Assembly: GCF_963082655.1 (NCBI RefSeq)
Contig: NC_081554.1
Coordinates: forward strand, 127,881,453 to 127,945,452
Reading direction: 5' to 3'
DNA from: Stomoxys calcitrans
Lineage: Eukaryota; Arthropoda; Insecta; Diptera; Muscidae
Length of the DNA: 64,000 bases
The first letter of the stretch is position 1. Each line of letters begins with the position of its first letter. Below, in pieces: positions 1-12,226 of this stretch. The notes below the pieces were generated by a model that was given only the letters and a program-made list of their open reading frames with translations, ran no database searches and was not told the origin of the DNA. Position numbers and translations under genes: made by a program.

Positions 1-352
1 AATTATAAATCAAATTTTATATTGAAGTTCTTTCCAATGATATGTATATATATTATGTGTCATTAACACAAACATAAGTATCATAATAGCTTTGAAAAAA
101 TAGGCAAAATATACATTTTTATACAAAGTCGACAACTTTTAAAAAGACATTTCGGGTTTCCATTCCTATATACCGACATTGATTCAATAATTAAGAAATG
201 TTTATAATATCTCAAACAAATCATTTACAAATATGGATATATTGAAATGTGGAAGCATTAACAAGAATTTGGTAAAGGAACTCAAGGCTTTTAATTATTT
301 GGTTTTTATAAAGAAAATTAATTGTGTTTTATAAAGAATATTAATTGCTGGA
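1..352. repeat. Right part of an AT-rich foldback element (copy A), cut by the window edge
   Basis: This is the centre and right arm of the same element seen complete at 2,497-3,136. Shared landmarks are the 'acaaagtcgaca' block, the 'aatatggatatattgaaat' block and the end 'attaattgctgg'. It is the same sequence as 34,191-34,542. There is no coding potential. Confidence 0.7.
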
Positions 353-429
353 ATGAGAAGAAAATTATACAATTATAAAAATTATACTCTATATTGGAAT
401 TTTTGGATCACAAGAATACGAGGACAGAC

Positions 430-643
430 AGAAAGACATAGGAACATTAATGGTGCCTTCAATAATGCAAAACCCGTTAATCAGAAGGACCTGCACACTT
501 TCGGCATCAATACTATTGTAAAAAAGTTTATTAATAACTTATTTACTAAAAGACGTATTACGACTGGCTTAGGTTCTGTAGTTCTACAGAGACGGGCCAG
601 TAGAAGGACACCTCATGGAGTTATTATTCACAACTTTTTTTAA
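430..643 (+). pseudogene. LINE reverse transcriptase shard (RT box A to box B)
   Basis: The translation contains GAFNNAKP (the end of RT box A, normally DIEGAFNNV), then a helix ending KKFINNLFTKRRITTGLG, then SRRTPHGVI in place of SRGTPQGGVLSP (box B). The same block, better preserved, lies at about 63,255-63,460. It is only about 70 residues long, without the box A aspartate or the YADD box. Family assignment is to the I/LOA/R1-like LINE group by motif style. It cannot be functional. Confidence 0.65.
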
Positions 644-984
644 ATTATTTTGATAGTAGTGCCCAAATGAGGCATTCAGGGCAATGAGCCTCTCCCACAT
701 CCACATAAATCAACTTGTTTAGGGTATTTGGTTTCAAAATCATGTCATGAAGGTACATCGGATACAAAATAATAAATCCCAATTCGTACTCGACTCCTAA
801 ATACCTTTCATTTGAGTACCCTATTGTCCTAATCAGCCTGCATGCCCATTTGGTTTTTTGTTTGGGGTGATACGCCCTGATACTTGGTGCCATGTTTTGA
901 TATCATTTTCGTATTCTGTTCCCAAATACCGTGCACTTGAGACCTCTATCTGCCCCTTTTTCCGTTTGGTGGTTTGTTGGAGGG
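644..984 (-). repeat. Antisense fragment of the ~130-bp tandem-repeat element
   Basis: On the minus strand this reads like units of the element at 5,496-7,170: 'actcaaatgaaaggtattt' followed by a 'cgaat...gatatc' block. About 200 bp match and the remainder is diverged. No gene is visible. Confidence 0.45.
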
Positions 985-1110
985 CAAATGGCAAATATGG
1001 ATATATACAATAACAATAACAAGAATTTGGTAAATATACCCAAGGCTTTTAATTATTTGGTCACACAATTTGTGTTTGGGCAACACAATTTGGATTGTCC
1101 AATTATAGAA
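985..1110. repeat. Foldback right-arm fragment
   Basis: Contains 'caaatatggatatata', 'aacaagaatttggtaaat' and 'aaggcttttaattatttggt', matching the right arm of the foldback element at 3,009-3,100. It is a short remnant inserted between LINE pieces. Confidence 0.5.
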
Positions 1111-1194
1111 GACATTGACGAAAATGTCAACAGGATTACGACTGCACTGGTGGGGTCCTTCGCAGTGTCACATTCAGGAGCGTACTGAAAAGGC

Positions 1195-2100
1195 TCACAG
1201 ATGTTGAGCAATATGTAGGCTCGAAATGGGTCCTGAATCTGAAGATAGTCCACTGGCTCTACAGGAGCGTGATTAGACCAATATTTACTTACGCCTCAAT
1301 AGTTTGGTGGACTTTTTTGGAGAAAAAGTGCAACATAGGGACCATACAACAGGTTCAAAGAAAATGTTGTCTTTGGATAGGCGGAGCGATGAGGACCACG
1401 CCCACTAGGGCACTGGAGACTATTCTAGATATCCGACCCATTGACATACACATGAGGCAACCACTGCGGCTATGACACTTAAGGCGATGGGAGAATGGAT
1501 TGAGGATGGGAGCAGCTCATACCATCGCGGTATAATCGCGGGGACGATAGGAAACCTGGAAGGAAGGGGAGAGGTTTGCGATCGGATACCTGAGGTGAAC
1601 TTTGAGGTCGAGTGCGACGCACTGCTGCCATGGGCACAGTCTTGGATTGACGGAACCCTAATATTGCCATCTGGAGGATCATGAGCTGGAGGACAGAGTG
1701 GGTCTGGGGGTTTACATTGAAAACCCAGGGACTAACATCTGTTTTAGACTGCCTGACCATAGTACGGTCCTGCAGGCGGAGATCCGTGCGATCACGGATG
1801 CGTGAAATGGTGTGGTGCTAACGCGAGGACGTCGAGTGTGAACATCTTTACCGACTGTAAAATTGCCATAAGGGCAATAACAACCAGGACGGTAAGGTCA
1901 CGAACAGTCTTGCAGTGTAAGAAGGAGATTAACGCCTTCTCTGAGAATGGCAAAATCCGCATCGTTAGGGTGCCGGGCCGTAACGGAAGGGAATGAAAGA
2001 GCAGATGATTTGGCGGTGAAGGCCAGAGGATTGTCGTCAATAAACTTGTTTAACCCGAAGCCTTTCGGGTCGACGCAGTCCGAGGGGGTGGGCGAGGCAG
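1195..2100 (+). pseudogene. LINE fragment: RT thumb plus RNase H domain
   Basis: The protein-level reading, with frame changes, gives GSKWVLNLK, then HWLYRSVIRPIFTYASIVWW, then GAMRTTPTRALETIL. These are the C-terminal RT blocks of I/LOA/R1-type LINEs. After a frameshift near 1,470 comes an RNase H region. It shows GLGVYIENPG, LQAEIRAIT (catalytic Glu) and IFTDCKIAIRAI (catalytic Asp), then VPGRNG and ERADDLAVKARG. Several stops and frame changes (about 1,473, 1,681, 1,803 and 1,994) make it a dead copy. A homologous antisense shard is at 52,780-52,975 and another RNase H shard is at 59,200-60,110. Confidence 0.75.
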
Positions 2101-2330
2101 CCGCCTGACACTTGGTGCTAAATTTTGATACCATTTTCGTATTCTGTCCCCAAATACTGTGCACTTGAATCCCATATCAGTCTACTTTTGCGTCTGGTGT
2201 TTTTTGAAGGGAAGAGGCGGCCCTTCTTTTGATATCAGATTCGTATTCTATTCCCATTTGCCATTCATTTGAGTCCCATATTGTAAATTGTGGGTAAATT
2301 TATGGCATCAATGTAGGTCATGGCTTTCCG
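2101..2330 (-). repeat. Antisense fragment of the ~130-bp tandem-repeat element
   Basis: Minus-strand reading gives 'gggactcaaatgaatgg', 'gaatacgaatctgatatc' and a GC-rich 'ggccgcctcttccc' block, as in the units at 5,735-6,700. It looks like two degenerate units. Confidence 0.5.
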
Positions 2331-2496
2331 TAAAAATAATATGTAGGGTGGGCATTGTTTATAATTAGTTTCCGTATGCATGCAGACGCAATTGAAAAGC
2401 GGTGGCACTACCCTTCCTTAGAACGCTGGACACTTTCCGTGTGGACTATTCCTCAGCTGCTGCTCCGTCATAGCAGACCTTTTTGTCAATATAGTT

Positions 2497-3136
2497 TACT
2501 ACTCTTTCCAGCAATTAATATTCTTAATAAAACACAAATTGCTTGTCCAAATAATTCAAAACCCTTGGATTTTGGCACCAAATTCTTGTTATTCCATCCA
2601 CATTTCCATATATATCCATATTTGTCAATGCATTGTTGAGACAATGTCGCAAAATTTTCAGATATTATAAAAATTTTACAATTATTGAATCATTTTTGGT
2701 ATGTTGGAATAGAAACCCGAAATGTATTTAAAAGTTGTCAACTGTGTATCAAATTCTATATTGAAGTTCTTTGCAATGCTATGTATGACTAAATTTTTTT
2801 GTGGCATTAACACAAACATAAAAAACCTTATCACATAATAGCTTTGAAAACAAATTCATCAATTAGGAAAACATTAATTTTTATACAAAGTCGACAGCTT
2901 TTAAAAAAACATTTCGGGTTTCTATTCCAATATACCGACATTGCTTCAATAATTAAGAACTTTTTAGAATATCTGAAACATTTATGGCATTATCTCAACA
3001 AAGTATTTGCAAATATGGATATATTGAAATATGAAAGCAATAACAATAATTTGGTAAATGAACTCAAGGCTTTTACTTATTTGGTTACACAGTTTGTGTT
3101 TTATAAAGAATACTAATTTCTGGAAAGAGTAGAAAA
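2497..3136. mobile_element. Foldback element with ~240-bp inverted arms (complete copy B)
   Basis: The left arm (about 2,497-2,745) and right arm (about 2,890-3,136) are imperfect reverse complements over their whole length. The outer ends are 'ttactactctttcca' on the left and 'tggaaagagtagaaaa' on the right, and the centre of about 140 bp is single copy. No coding potential is present, so it is nonautonomous. Incomplete relatives lie at 1-352, 32,917-33,397 and 34,099-34,542. I could not define a target duplication, so the superfamily is unknown. Confidence 0.7.
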
Positions 3137-3334
3137 TTACATAATTATAAATATAGTCCTCCATATTGGAATTTTTGGAAAATGTGTTTTATTGAAAACA
3201 TTATTCCGGGGGTCCTGGGTTTGATGGGAATCACAATGTGGTATCACAATGGACAAGAAATGTCTATGTGTGTGTGTTTAAAAAGACTGCCACTCAGACC
3301 TAACGTAACCAAGTTTAACCACGTCAAGTTCTAG

Positions 3335-3427
3335 CTCATAGTCATATTTATGGTAAAAAGTCTAAAAAGGTTGCTAGAAACATATCTTAGGGCCAATATC
3401 ACAAGAGATAGCCTGTGTCGGCAACAA
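3335..3427 (+). pseudogene. Small LINE RT shard
   Basis: One frame reads MVKSLKRLLETYLRANITRD, matching the RT segment that follows RPISLSSF in LINEs. The paralogous block at about 63,075-63,150 reads LNTFEMLIETYFRAKIRGD. It is about 30 residues with no catalytic residues. Confidence 0.5.
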
Positions 3428-4000
3428 CTTGTCTACATGTTGCAGTGTGCGCATGTTATTACTTACCGGGTTTAACTCGAATTTTCTGTGATATGGCATT
3501 TTCTTTCTCCTTATTGTTGTTTTGTTTTGGCAAATTTCCTAAAAAATGTTAAATCTTTAATTTTTTTGTACACATTTGAAATAAAATTAAAGGAAATATA
3601 TAATTACCATTTTTTTCTTCCCTTATTTTTCTATCCAATAGGGAACTATAATTATCTTTAAAAAAATTTATTGTTTTAATTAATTTATATAAAAAAATGA
3701 AATAATGCGCAAAGCGTATCCAAATATGGAAATTGACAACATTTGTAATACTTACTTGATTTACAAACAAGGAGACCAACATGCCCTTTTCCCTCATGCT
3801 TAAAGAGCACACTCCTAGTACCATTCCAGGAAATTTCCTTTGATTGGACAACAAAAAGATTTTTATTTGAGGTCCTTATTAGCGAATACATCTATAATTA
3901 AGTGAAATATTGGAATAAAATAAAGTTGAAACAAGTAGGGAAAGGCAAATGTAAATATCCTACACAACTTAGTTTATCGGATGAACGATATCTTATATAT
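3428..4000. other. Unassigned AT-rich stretch
   Basis: I see no recognisable gene, RNA or repeat here. It is poly-T and poly-A rich, and the short open frames have no family signature. Confidence 0.5.
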
Positions 4001-5495
4001 AACAAGTAAAAGCGTGATAAGTTCGGCCGGGCCGAATCTTATATACCCTCCACCATGGATTGCATTTGTCGAGTTGTTTTCCCGGCATCTCTTCTTAGGC
4101 TAAAAGGGATATAAGAAAAGAGTTGCTCTGCTATTAAAACGATATCAAGATATGGTCCGGTTCGGACCACAATTAAATTATATGTTGGAGACCTGTGTAA
4201 AATTTCAGCCAATTCGTATAAGAATTGCGCCCATTGGGGCTCACGAAGTAAAATAGAGAGAACGATTTATATGGGATCTGTATCGGGCTATAGACCGATG
4301 CAGACCATAATAAACACGTTTGTTGATGGTCATGAGAGGATCCATCGTACAATATTTCAGGCATATCGGATAATAATTGCGACCTCTAGGGGTCAAGAAG
4401 TCAAGATCCCAGATCGGTTTATATAGCAGCTATTTCAGGTTATGAACCGATTTGAACCTTATTTGACACAGTTGTTGAAAGTAAAAATAAAATACGTCAT
4501 GCAAAATTTCAGCCAAATCGGATAAGAATTGTGCCCTCTAGAGGCTCAAGAAGTCAAGACCCAAGATCGGTTTATATGGCAGCTATATTAGGTTATGGAC
4601 CGATTTGAACCATACTTGGCACAGTTGTTGGGTATCATAACAAAACACGTCGTGCAAAATTTCATTCTGATCGGATAAGAATTGCGCACGCTAGAGGCTC
4701 AAGAATTCAAGACCCAATATCGGTTTATATGGCAGCTATATCAGGTTATGAACCGATTTGAACCATACTTGGCACAGTTGTTGGATATCATAGCAAAACA
4801 CGACATGCAAAATTTCATCCCAATCGGATAAGAATTGCGCACTCTAGAGGCTCAAGAAGTCAAGACCCAAGATCGGTTTATATGGCAGCTATATCAGGTT
4901 ATGGACCGATTTAAACCATACTTCACACAGTTGTTGGGTATCATAACAAAACACGTCGTGCAAAATTTCATTTCAATCGGATAAGAATTGCGCACTCTAG
5001 AGGCTCAAGAAGTCAAGACCCAAGATCGGTTTATATGGCAGCTATATCAGGTTATGGACCGATTTGAACTATACTTGGCGCAGTTGTTGGATATTATAAC
5101 AAAACACGTCGTACCAAATTTCATTCCAATCGGATAAGAATTGCGCACTCTAGAGGCTCAAGAAGTCAAGACCCAAGATCGGTTTATATGGCCGCTATAT
5201 CAAAACATGGACCGATATGGCCCATTTACAATACCAACCGACCTACACTAATAAGAAGTATTTGTGCAAAATTTCAAGCGGCTAGCTTTACTCCTTCGGA
5301 AGTTAGCGTGCTTTCGACAGACAGACGGACGGACGGACGGACGGACAGACGGACGGACATGGCTAGATCGACATAAAATGTCACGACGATCAGGAATATA
5401 TATACTTTATGGGGTCTCAGACGAATATTTCGAGTAGTTACAAACAGAATGACGAAATTAGTATACCCCCCATCTTATGGTGGAGGGTATAAAAA
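4001..5495 (-). mobile_element. HINE/DINE-1-like element, family 1 (complete)
   Basis: The outer end 'aacaagtaaaagcgtg' is followed by a GC-rich palindrome 'ttcggccgggccgaa', the 3' hairpin typical of Helentron-type elements. The subterminal inverted repeats are 'tataccctccacc' (left) and 'ggtggagggtata' (right). Between them are tandem ~153-bp units bearing 'atcggtttatatggcagc', then a (GACG/GACA)n block near 5,318-5,358 and a core with 'aatatatatac'. The (GTCY)n-core-(TA)n order fits 'mini-me'/DINE-1 elements. No Rep/helicase is encoded, so it is nonautonomous. Confidence 0.75.
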
Positions 5496-7168
5496 TCAAT
5501 TTGTATTTGTTTGTGTGTTCCTTATAGACTCAGAAACAGCTGAACCGATTTTCTTACCCTAATTTTAAGAAACGCCAGATCTCGGAGATGGTTGGTGCGA
5601 TTTAAGCGAAATTTTGTATGCTCTCATATAGTACCCTAAAAATAAAAATTTGGTGTCCAAATTTCGGATGGGGTAACTAGGGGGGCCGCCCCACCCTAAA
5701 ACCTACCAAACATATATTTAGACCAATCACGACAATATGGGACTCAAATGAAAGGTATTTAGGATAAGAAAACGTATCTGATATCCATATGTCGGACCAA
5801 GTGCTAGGGGGACCAGCCCAACCCCCAAAACACCCCCAAATCGGACATATTTACCGACCATGGCAATATGGGACTCAAATGAAAGGTATTTGCGAGTAGA
5901 ATACGAATCTGATATCCAAATGTGGGAACAAGTTTCTGGGGGTCCACTCCTTTCCCAAAACACCCCCCAAACAGGACTTATTTACTGACCATGGGAATAT
6001 GGGGCTTAAATAAAAGGTATTTGAATGTAGAATACGAATCTGATAACCAAATACGGGACCAAGTGTTTGGGGGCCGCCTCTCCACATAAACCTCCCCCAA
6101 AGGGGACACATTTACGACCATAGCCACATGGGGCTCAAATGAAAGGTATTTGGGAGTAAAGCACAAATCTGATATCAATATTCGGGAAAATTGTCTATAT
6201 GATATCCAAATATGGGACCAAGTTTTTAGGGGGCCGCCTCTCCCCAAAAACATCACCCAAAGGGTACAAATTTACGACCATAGCCATATGGGGCTCAAAT
6301 GAAATCACGAATATGATATTAATATTTCGGAAAACTGTCTATGGGGCCACCCCACCCCCACGACACCACCCAAATATCCGATGTATATTTTAAAGGCCAA
6401 CTCAAAGAGTGGCCGCCCATCCCCCAAAACACCCTCAAGCCGGAAATATGGGGCTCAAATTAAAGATATGTGGGAGTAGACCACGTATCTGATATCAATA
6501 TTAGGGACCAACTGTCTAGGGGACGTCCCACCACCATAACAACCCCCAAATAGGACGTATTTGCTCACCAAGACAACTTGGGTCCTAAAGAGAGTGGAAC
6601 TAAATATTTATATTGTAGTTTTTTGGGCCAATACCTTAAACCGGACATATTTGCTGACTTTTCCAATAAGGAGTTTCAATGAGATTTGAAAACGAATTTG
6701 ATATCCAATTTTGAGGCCAATGGCAATATGAGGTTCAAATAAATGATATATAGATATATGAGAATAGAGAACGTTCCTAATATATTTTCCGGGCTTAGAG
6801 TTTGGGCGACCACCCCAATCCCCAAAACACCCCTAAATCGGGCATATTTACCGACCATGACAATGTGGGCCTAAATGAAAAGTATTGGGGGGTAGAGCAA
6901 GAATTGATGCCCACATTCGGGACCAATTTTTTATTTTTCTGGGCCATGTATCTGGGAGTACACCTTACAACCAAACTTGAATTCGTAGATCAATAAAGAT
7001 CATATGGGATTCAGATAAAGGCACTTATATCTTTAAACTGTTAGTCAAGCGATATACTATTTTCGTAGCATGGTATTTCACTAAAAAATCTTTAATTGTC
7101 GAAAATAAATATTCCAAGGAAACTATTGTTCCATATAAAGTAAAAGAAGGCGCAGCACGGGTCAGCTA

Positions 7169-7170
<2 letters not shown>
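5496..7170. mobile_element. Tandem-repeat element with ~130-bp units (different family)
   Basis: Starts 'caatttgtatttgtttgtg' and a 'gactcagaaacagctgaacc' motif, and ends 'gcagcacgggtcagctagt' directly before a (TA)n tract. Inside are at least six units with 'atatggggctcaaatgaaag' near 5,735, 5,864, 5,996, 6,125, 6,287 and 6,447. Each unit then has a 'gaatctgatatcc' block and a G- and C-run block 'gggggccgcc...ccccaaaacaccccc'. No ORF of recognisable function is present. The paired conserved ends suggest one insertion unit, possibly another Helentron-like nonautonomous family. The class is uncertain. Confidence 0.55.

Positions 7171-7171
<1 letters not shown>

Positions 7172-7199
<28 letters not shown>
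7172..7199. repeat. (TA)n microsatellite
   Basis: Uninterrupted TA dinucleotide of about 28 bp at the end of the tandem-repeat element. Confidence 0.9.
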
Positions 7200-7304
7200 C
7201 TTGAAACGATTTTAATGAAATTTTGACATTACATATTGGGCGACTAAAAGTTTTTTCTGTACTTACTTAAAACTACCTTATAGCACAAAATGGCGTATCG
7301 TGCC

Positions 7305-8095
7305 CACAGCTATATCACGTTATAGTCCGATTCGGGGCTCAAGAAGCGAAATCGGGAGATCGGTTTATATGGGAGCTGTATCAAGCTATAGATCGATTCT
7401 GACCATGTTGCACAAGTATGTTGAGGGCCTTGGGAGGAGCCGTTGTACAATTTGTACATTTGTGCCAAATCGGATGAGAATTGCGCTCTCTAGAGGCTCA
7501 AGAAGTCAAGACCCAAAATGGGTTTATATGGCAGCTATATCAAAACATGGACCGATTTGAACCACACTTAGCACAGTTGTTGGAAGTAATATAGAAACAC
7601 TATGTGCACAATTTCAGTCAAATCGGAGGAGAGTGCCGCCCTCTAGAGGCTCAAGAAGCCAAGACCCAAGATCGGTTTATATGACAGCTATATCAGGTTA
7701 TGGACCGATTAGGACCATACTACTTACAGTTGTTGGAAGTGATATCAAAACACTATGTGTCAAATCGGACAAGAATTGCGCCCTCTAGAGGCTAAAGAAG
7801 TCAAGGCCCAAGATCGGTTTATATGGCAGCTATATCAAAACGTGAACCGATTTGGCCCATTTACAAATCCAACCGACCTACACTAATAAAAAGTATTTCC
7901 GCAAAATTTCAAGCAGCTAGCTCTACTCCCTCAAAAGCGTGCTTTCGACAGACAGACGGACGTCTAGTTCGACTTAAAATGTCGCGACGATCAAGAATAT
8001 ATATACTTTATGGGGTCTTAGACGCATATTTCGAGGTGTTACAAACAGAATGACGAAATTAGTATACCCCCATCCTATGGTGGAGGGTATAAAAA
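7305..8095 (-). mobile_element. HINE family 1 copy, 3' hairpin end missing
   Basis: Contains several degenerate 'atcggtttatatggcagc' units, a short 'gacagacagacggacg' block near 7,950, the core with 'gaatatatatac', and the right end 'tggagggtataaaaa'. The hairpin terminus and the 'aacaagtaaaagcgtg' end are absent on the left, so the copy is truncated. Confidence 0.65.
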
Positions 8096-8191
8096 GTAAA
8101 AGTTATACAGTAAACCGACGGAGACACTAATATGGAAGCTAGAACACTGAGGTTAGCTACATCTTAACATGATCCAATTTTGATGGAATTT

Positions 8192-8491
8192 TGCACACAA
8201 GCTAAGAAATCAAAGAATACATGTTGGACAAAATTTCTTCAAAATGCCGATGAACACACCTGTTGAGCCATCAAATAGAACATCTCTTGGAAAATGAAAT
8301 TTCATCATCAAATGGATCTTTTAGGCACTTCAACTAAAACAAAAAAGGCTGATTTAATTTTAATTGATTTTACCAACGATAATGCCTAAAATATCCTTTT
8401 TGTGATGAGATTTCATGCCCATTTTCTTCATTATTATATTTTGAAGAAATTTTATGCATCTTGTAGTCTTTGATTTCTTAGTTTGTATGCA
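8192..8491. mobile_element. 300-bp palindromic MITE
   Basis: The two ends are inverted: left 'tgcacacaagctaagaaatc' against right 'gatttcttagtttgtatgca', and the match continues inward. Examples are 'ttttaggca' against 'tgcctaaaa' and 'gacaaaatttcttcaaaat' against 'ttttgaagaaattttatgc'. The fold centre is near 8,345. It has no coding capacity. I could not identify its superfamily or a target duplication. Confidence 0.6.
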
Positions 8492-8808
8492 AAGTACAAT
8501 TTTTTATATTGTGGCAAAAAGTACTTACCTGACCGCTCCGTTCACACAAAATTTTCACTTCTAAATGTGTGTTTTAAACTGTACAATCCCGTTAGAATAA
8601 GATATGAAAGCTTATCAAATACGCGAATAAAGTAGTCGCTGTAATTGATACCCGCAACATAATTGCTGCTCTTTTAATGGTAACCTAAGACGTTGACGAC
8701 TGACAAAAAATGATCTGTCATTATCAAGTATGTTACCGTTTCCAGCATGCGACCTATTAAAAATAGATTTTACACAAAATATATTTTTACAAACAAATAT
8801 GTCATACA

Positions 8809-9890
8809 TTTTTATACCCTCCACCATAGGATGGGGGTATACTAATTTCGTCATTCTGTTTGTAACTCCTCGAAATATTCGTCTAATACCCCATAAAGTA
8901 TATATATTCTTGATCGTCATGACATTTTATGTCGATCTAGCCATGTCCGTCTGTCTGTCGAAAGCCCGCTAACTTTCGAAGGAGTTAAGCTAGCCGTTTG
9001 AAATTTTGCGCAAATACTTTTTATTAATGTAGGTCGGTTGGGATTGTAAATGGGCTATAACGGTCCACGTTTTGATATAGCTACCATATAAACCTATCTT
9101 GGGTTTTGACTTCTTGAGTCTCTAGAGGGCGCATTTCTTTTTCGATTGGAATGAGATTTTGCACGACGTGTTTTGTTATGAAATCTAACCACTGGTTCAA
9201 ATCGGTCAATAACCTGATATAGCTACCATATAAACCGATCTTGGGTCTTGACTTCTTGAGCACAAGAGTAAGCACAATTCTTATCCCATTTGGCTGAAAT
9301 TCGGCACAAGGAGTTTTATTATAGCTTCCAACAACTGCGCTGAGTATGGTTAAAATCGGTCCATAACTTGATATAACTGCCATATAAACCGATCTGGCGT
9401 ATTGACTTCTTGAGCCACTAGAGGACGCAATTATTATCCGATTTGGCTGAAATTTTGTATGATATGTTTCGCTATGACTTTCAACAAATTCGCTATGACT
9501 TTCAAATCGGTCCATAACCTGATATAGCTGCCATATAAACCGATCTGGGGTGTGGACTTCTTGAGCCACTACAGGGATAAATTCTTATCCGATTTGGCTG
9601 AAATATTGCATGATGTGTTTTGTTATGACTTCCAACTTAAGAATGGTTCAAATCGGCCCCTAACCTGATATAGCTGCCATTTGTGCAAAATTTCAAGCGG
9701 CTAGCCTTACTCCTTCGGAAATTGGCGTACTTTCGACAGACAGACGGACGGAGATGACTAGATCGACATAAAATGTCGCAACGATCAAGAATATATATAC
9801 TTTATGGGGTTTCAGACGAATATTTCGAGTAGTTACAAACAGAATGTCGAAATTGGTATACCCCCCATCCTATGGTGGAGGGTATAAAAA
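8809..9890. mobile_element. Head-to-head HINE family 1 composite with ~205-bp inverted arms
   Basis: The left end reads 'tttttataccctccaccata' and the right end 'tatggtggagggtataaaaa', so both ends are the 5' subterminal end of HINE family 1. The left arm (8,809-9,015) and right arm (9,681-9,890) each contain the (TA)n-core-(GTCY)n block in opposite orientation. The interior (9,016-9,680) holds about four minus-oriented 'ggtttatatggcagc' units. The 3' hairpin end is missing altogether. Confidence 0.7.
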
Positions 9891-12226
9891 TAGAAGCAAA
9901 TTTGCATTTGCATTAATTTTTCGTGAAGTAATGATTTGTAAAGAAGGTTCCATGTATAAAACTTTATAAAATTCTGAAATAATTTATACAGATGTCTTTA
10001 AAATAACATAACTTACTCGCCGTGTCTTCCTCTTTTCCAAAGCAAGTCCTTAAATAACTTCATATTGCAACGTTCGTATTTGCAATATAATTGCTAGCAG
10101 TAACGGAAAATATTTTTAAAAAATATTCAATACGCAAATAATCATTATTTTCTGTATTATTATGTGGCGCGCAAATCATGTTACTTTTGATTTTTGCCAA
10201 CCGTCAAAATTTGTCAGTGTTAGAAAAAATGGTTGATTGGCACAGCAAAATTAATTTTTTTCTCACCAATCTAAAAAACAACCCCCTACGTCATTTTTAC
10301 ATCTCATCATAGGAGATTGCTTTCATTCGACACACGCTCCAAATAGAGATTATATGGATAAAAAAGTAATTGTGTTTGGTATTCGTTGTATGATCTTAAC
10401 GGGTACTTCCAACGTTGGAACTTTCGGTGCATATGGCTGGCAAATATAGCTTGATGTTATTTGGAAAATCATTGATGCTTACCTAAGTTCTAATGGACAG
10501 TTTGCACTTAAAGAAGGATTGTGGGGGAAAATATTTTAATGCTAGAATATTTGTGTATTAATACTTACACTTAACTATGCAATTGTTCTTTAGATTACGT
10601 TTATATTGTAAAATAAATTACCTCGATTTGAGCAAAATTTTATATGAAGATCAGCTCACATACAAGTGTACATGCGTACGAATGTACGTACATATCATAT
10701 ATTCACAAGTGTACATTCGTATATATGTACGTATATACCATACATATATATACCTCATTCGATAGATGCATTTCGTCGTATTTTCATCACACAATCAGCA
10801 TGAAAATTAATATATTCTAGGTTTTAAAGACATCCAGCCAAAAGTGGATTTATTGGTTTATGGTAAAACATGCCAAACAACAAAAATTTTAGCATGCAAT
10901 GCTGTAAAAGCCGTAAACAAGTTTGATTGATAATAAAACCCCATTTACACTGGTCATTTATTCGGGGTTAGCTGATTTTATAAAGAAAAATTAGATTGAC
11001 GCAATAATACAAGTTTTAATGTTCAATATTTTGAAGTTTTCCAAATATAAATGATTTTTGCTTTACCAACACATTAAGCCTTGCTTTATTTGTTAATTTT
11101 TCTTTACTTTTTTCCATTTCATTATATTTTCTGAACAAACCCTGTCATCCTACATTTGTTAAGTAATGATTACACATTTCTGCTTAAACGGTACGACTGA
11201 CACGTCAATGACGTGTAAACACGCCGTAAAACAAAGGTTTTACATACAAATGTTTTTTATGATTTTAATATTATAAACTCATTAAGCTGTTCTTTATTTT
11301 TTCCATTTCTTTATTTTTTAAAAAAAATCTTATCATCTTTTAAAGGTGTCATCACATTACATGTGATTGTCTTATATCAAACAATACATTTTAAATTTTG
11401 TTATTGTTAAAGTTCCACACATAGTGTGATATGAAAATCACTTCTCTGAATAGCACTGTTTTTTTTCGATTAGAGCGATGCTCTAAGAAATATAAAGAAT
11501 TCTCCTCTTTTTTTGTAAGTTGATGAAAGCAACCCCAAATTAAATTGTTTTCACAACCTTAACAATTTGTAGTCATAAAAAATCAGCTTTCTTCACATTT
11601 TAGGTTATGTCATACAAAAATAATGTACTAATGTGATAGCAAAAATGATGAATCGTATGTTAATCGGCATTTATGACATACATAAAGAAATACCGATGAT
11701 ACATAAAAAGTGGCATGCCAAAGGACAAGAATATGTAGTGTGATAGAGCCTTAAGTAAATTTCTGCTTACACGATACACACGATTGACATAATTATTTAA
11801 AAAATTAAAATGATTTAATTTTTCATATGGTCATATATACGTTTGACACATACACATTTATTCTAAGTCTAGTATTGACTTCGACTTTTCACACGAAAAA
11901 CTGTCAAAATGCACTATAAAAATATGGTGACGGAGATAATTCCAACACATTCCGTACAAGTGGCACTGAGTTCTATGAGCAAAATAGTAGCGACATGTCG
12001 CTGCATCAGGATAAATTTCGCACAATTTTAATTGCAAACGTAATTAAATGCTCACGAAATGGGCCGAATCAACTTTGCTTCAATACTGTTGTATTTGTTG
12101 TGTGTTGTTGTTTGACTTTTGCTTGTGTTCTGACAAAGAAAAGAGTCCGTCGGATTTCGAAATAATTTAATAGACATTTTCGGTGCGAATGAAGTCAGTA
12201 CCAGGCTTTAACCAAGATATATTCAT
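9891..12226. other. Long unassigned AT-rich region
   Basis: No recognisable gene or RNA. A GTAC/ATAC-rich low-complexity patch (about 10,660-10,745) is the only notable structure. The block 'tctgcttaaacggtacgac' (11,180) resembles 'ttctgtttaaacgttaagtc' (13,251), which hints at a diverged repeat family spanning 11-13.4 kb. I can go no further. Confidence 0.4.

Noticed and set aside
5188..5376. Short open frame ending in repeated RRTDGRTD
   Set aside because: It is a translation of the (GACG)n block of the HINE.
10660..10745. GTAC/ATAC-rich patch as a regulatory palindrome cluster
   Set aside because: It looks like low-complexity microsatellite drift. The palindromes follow from the repeat composition.
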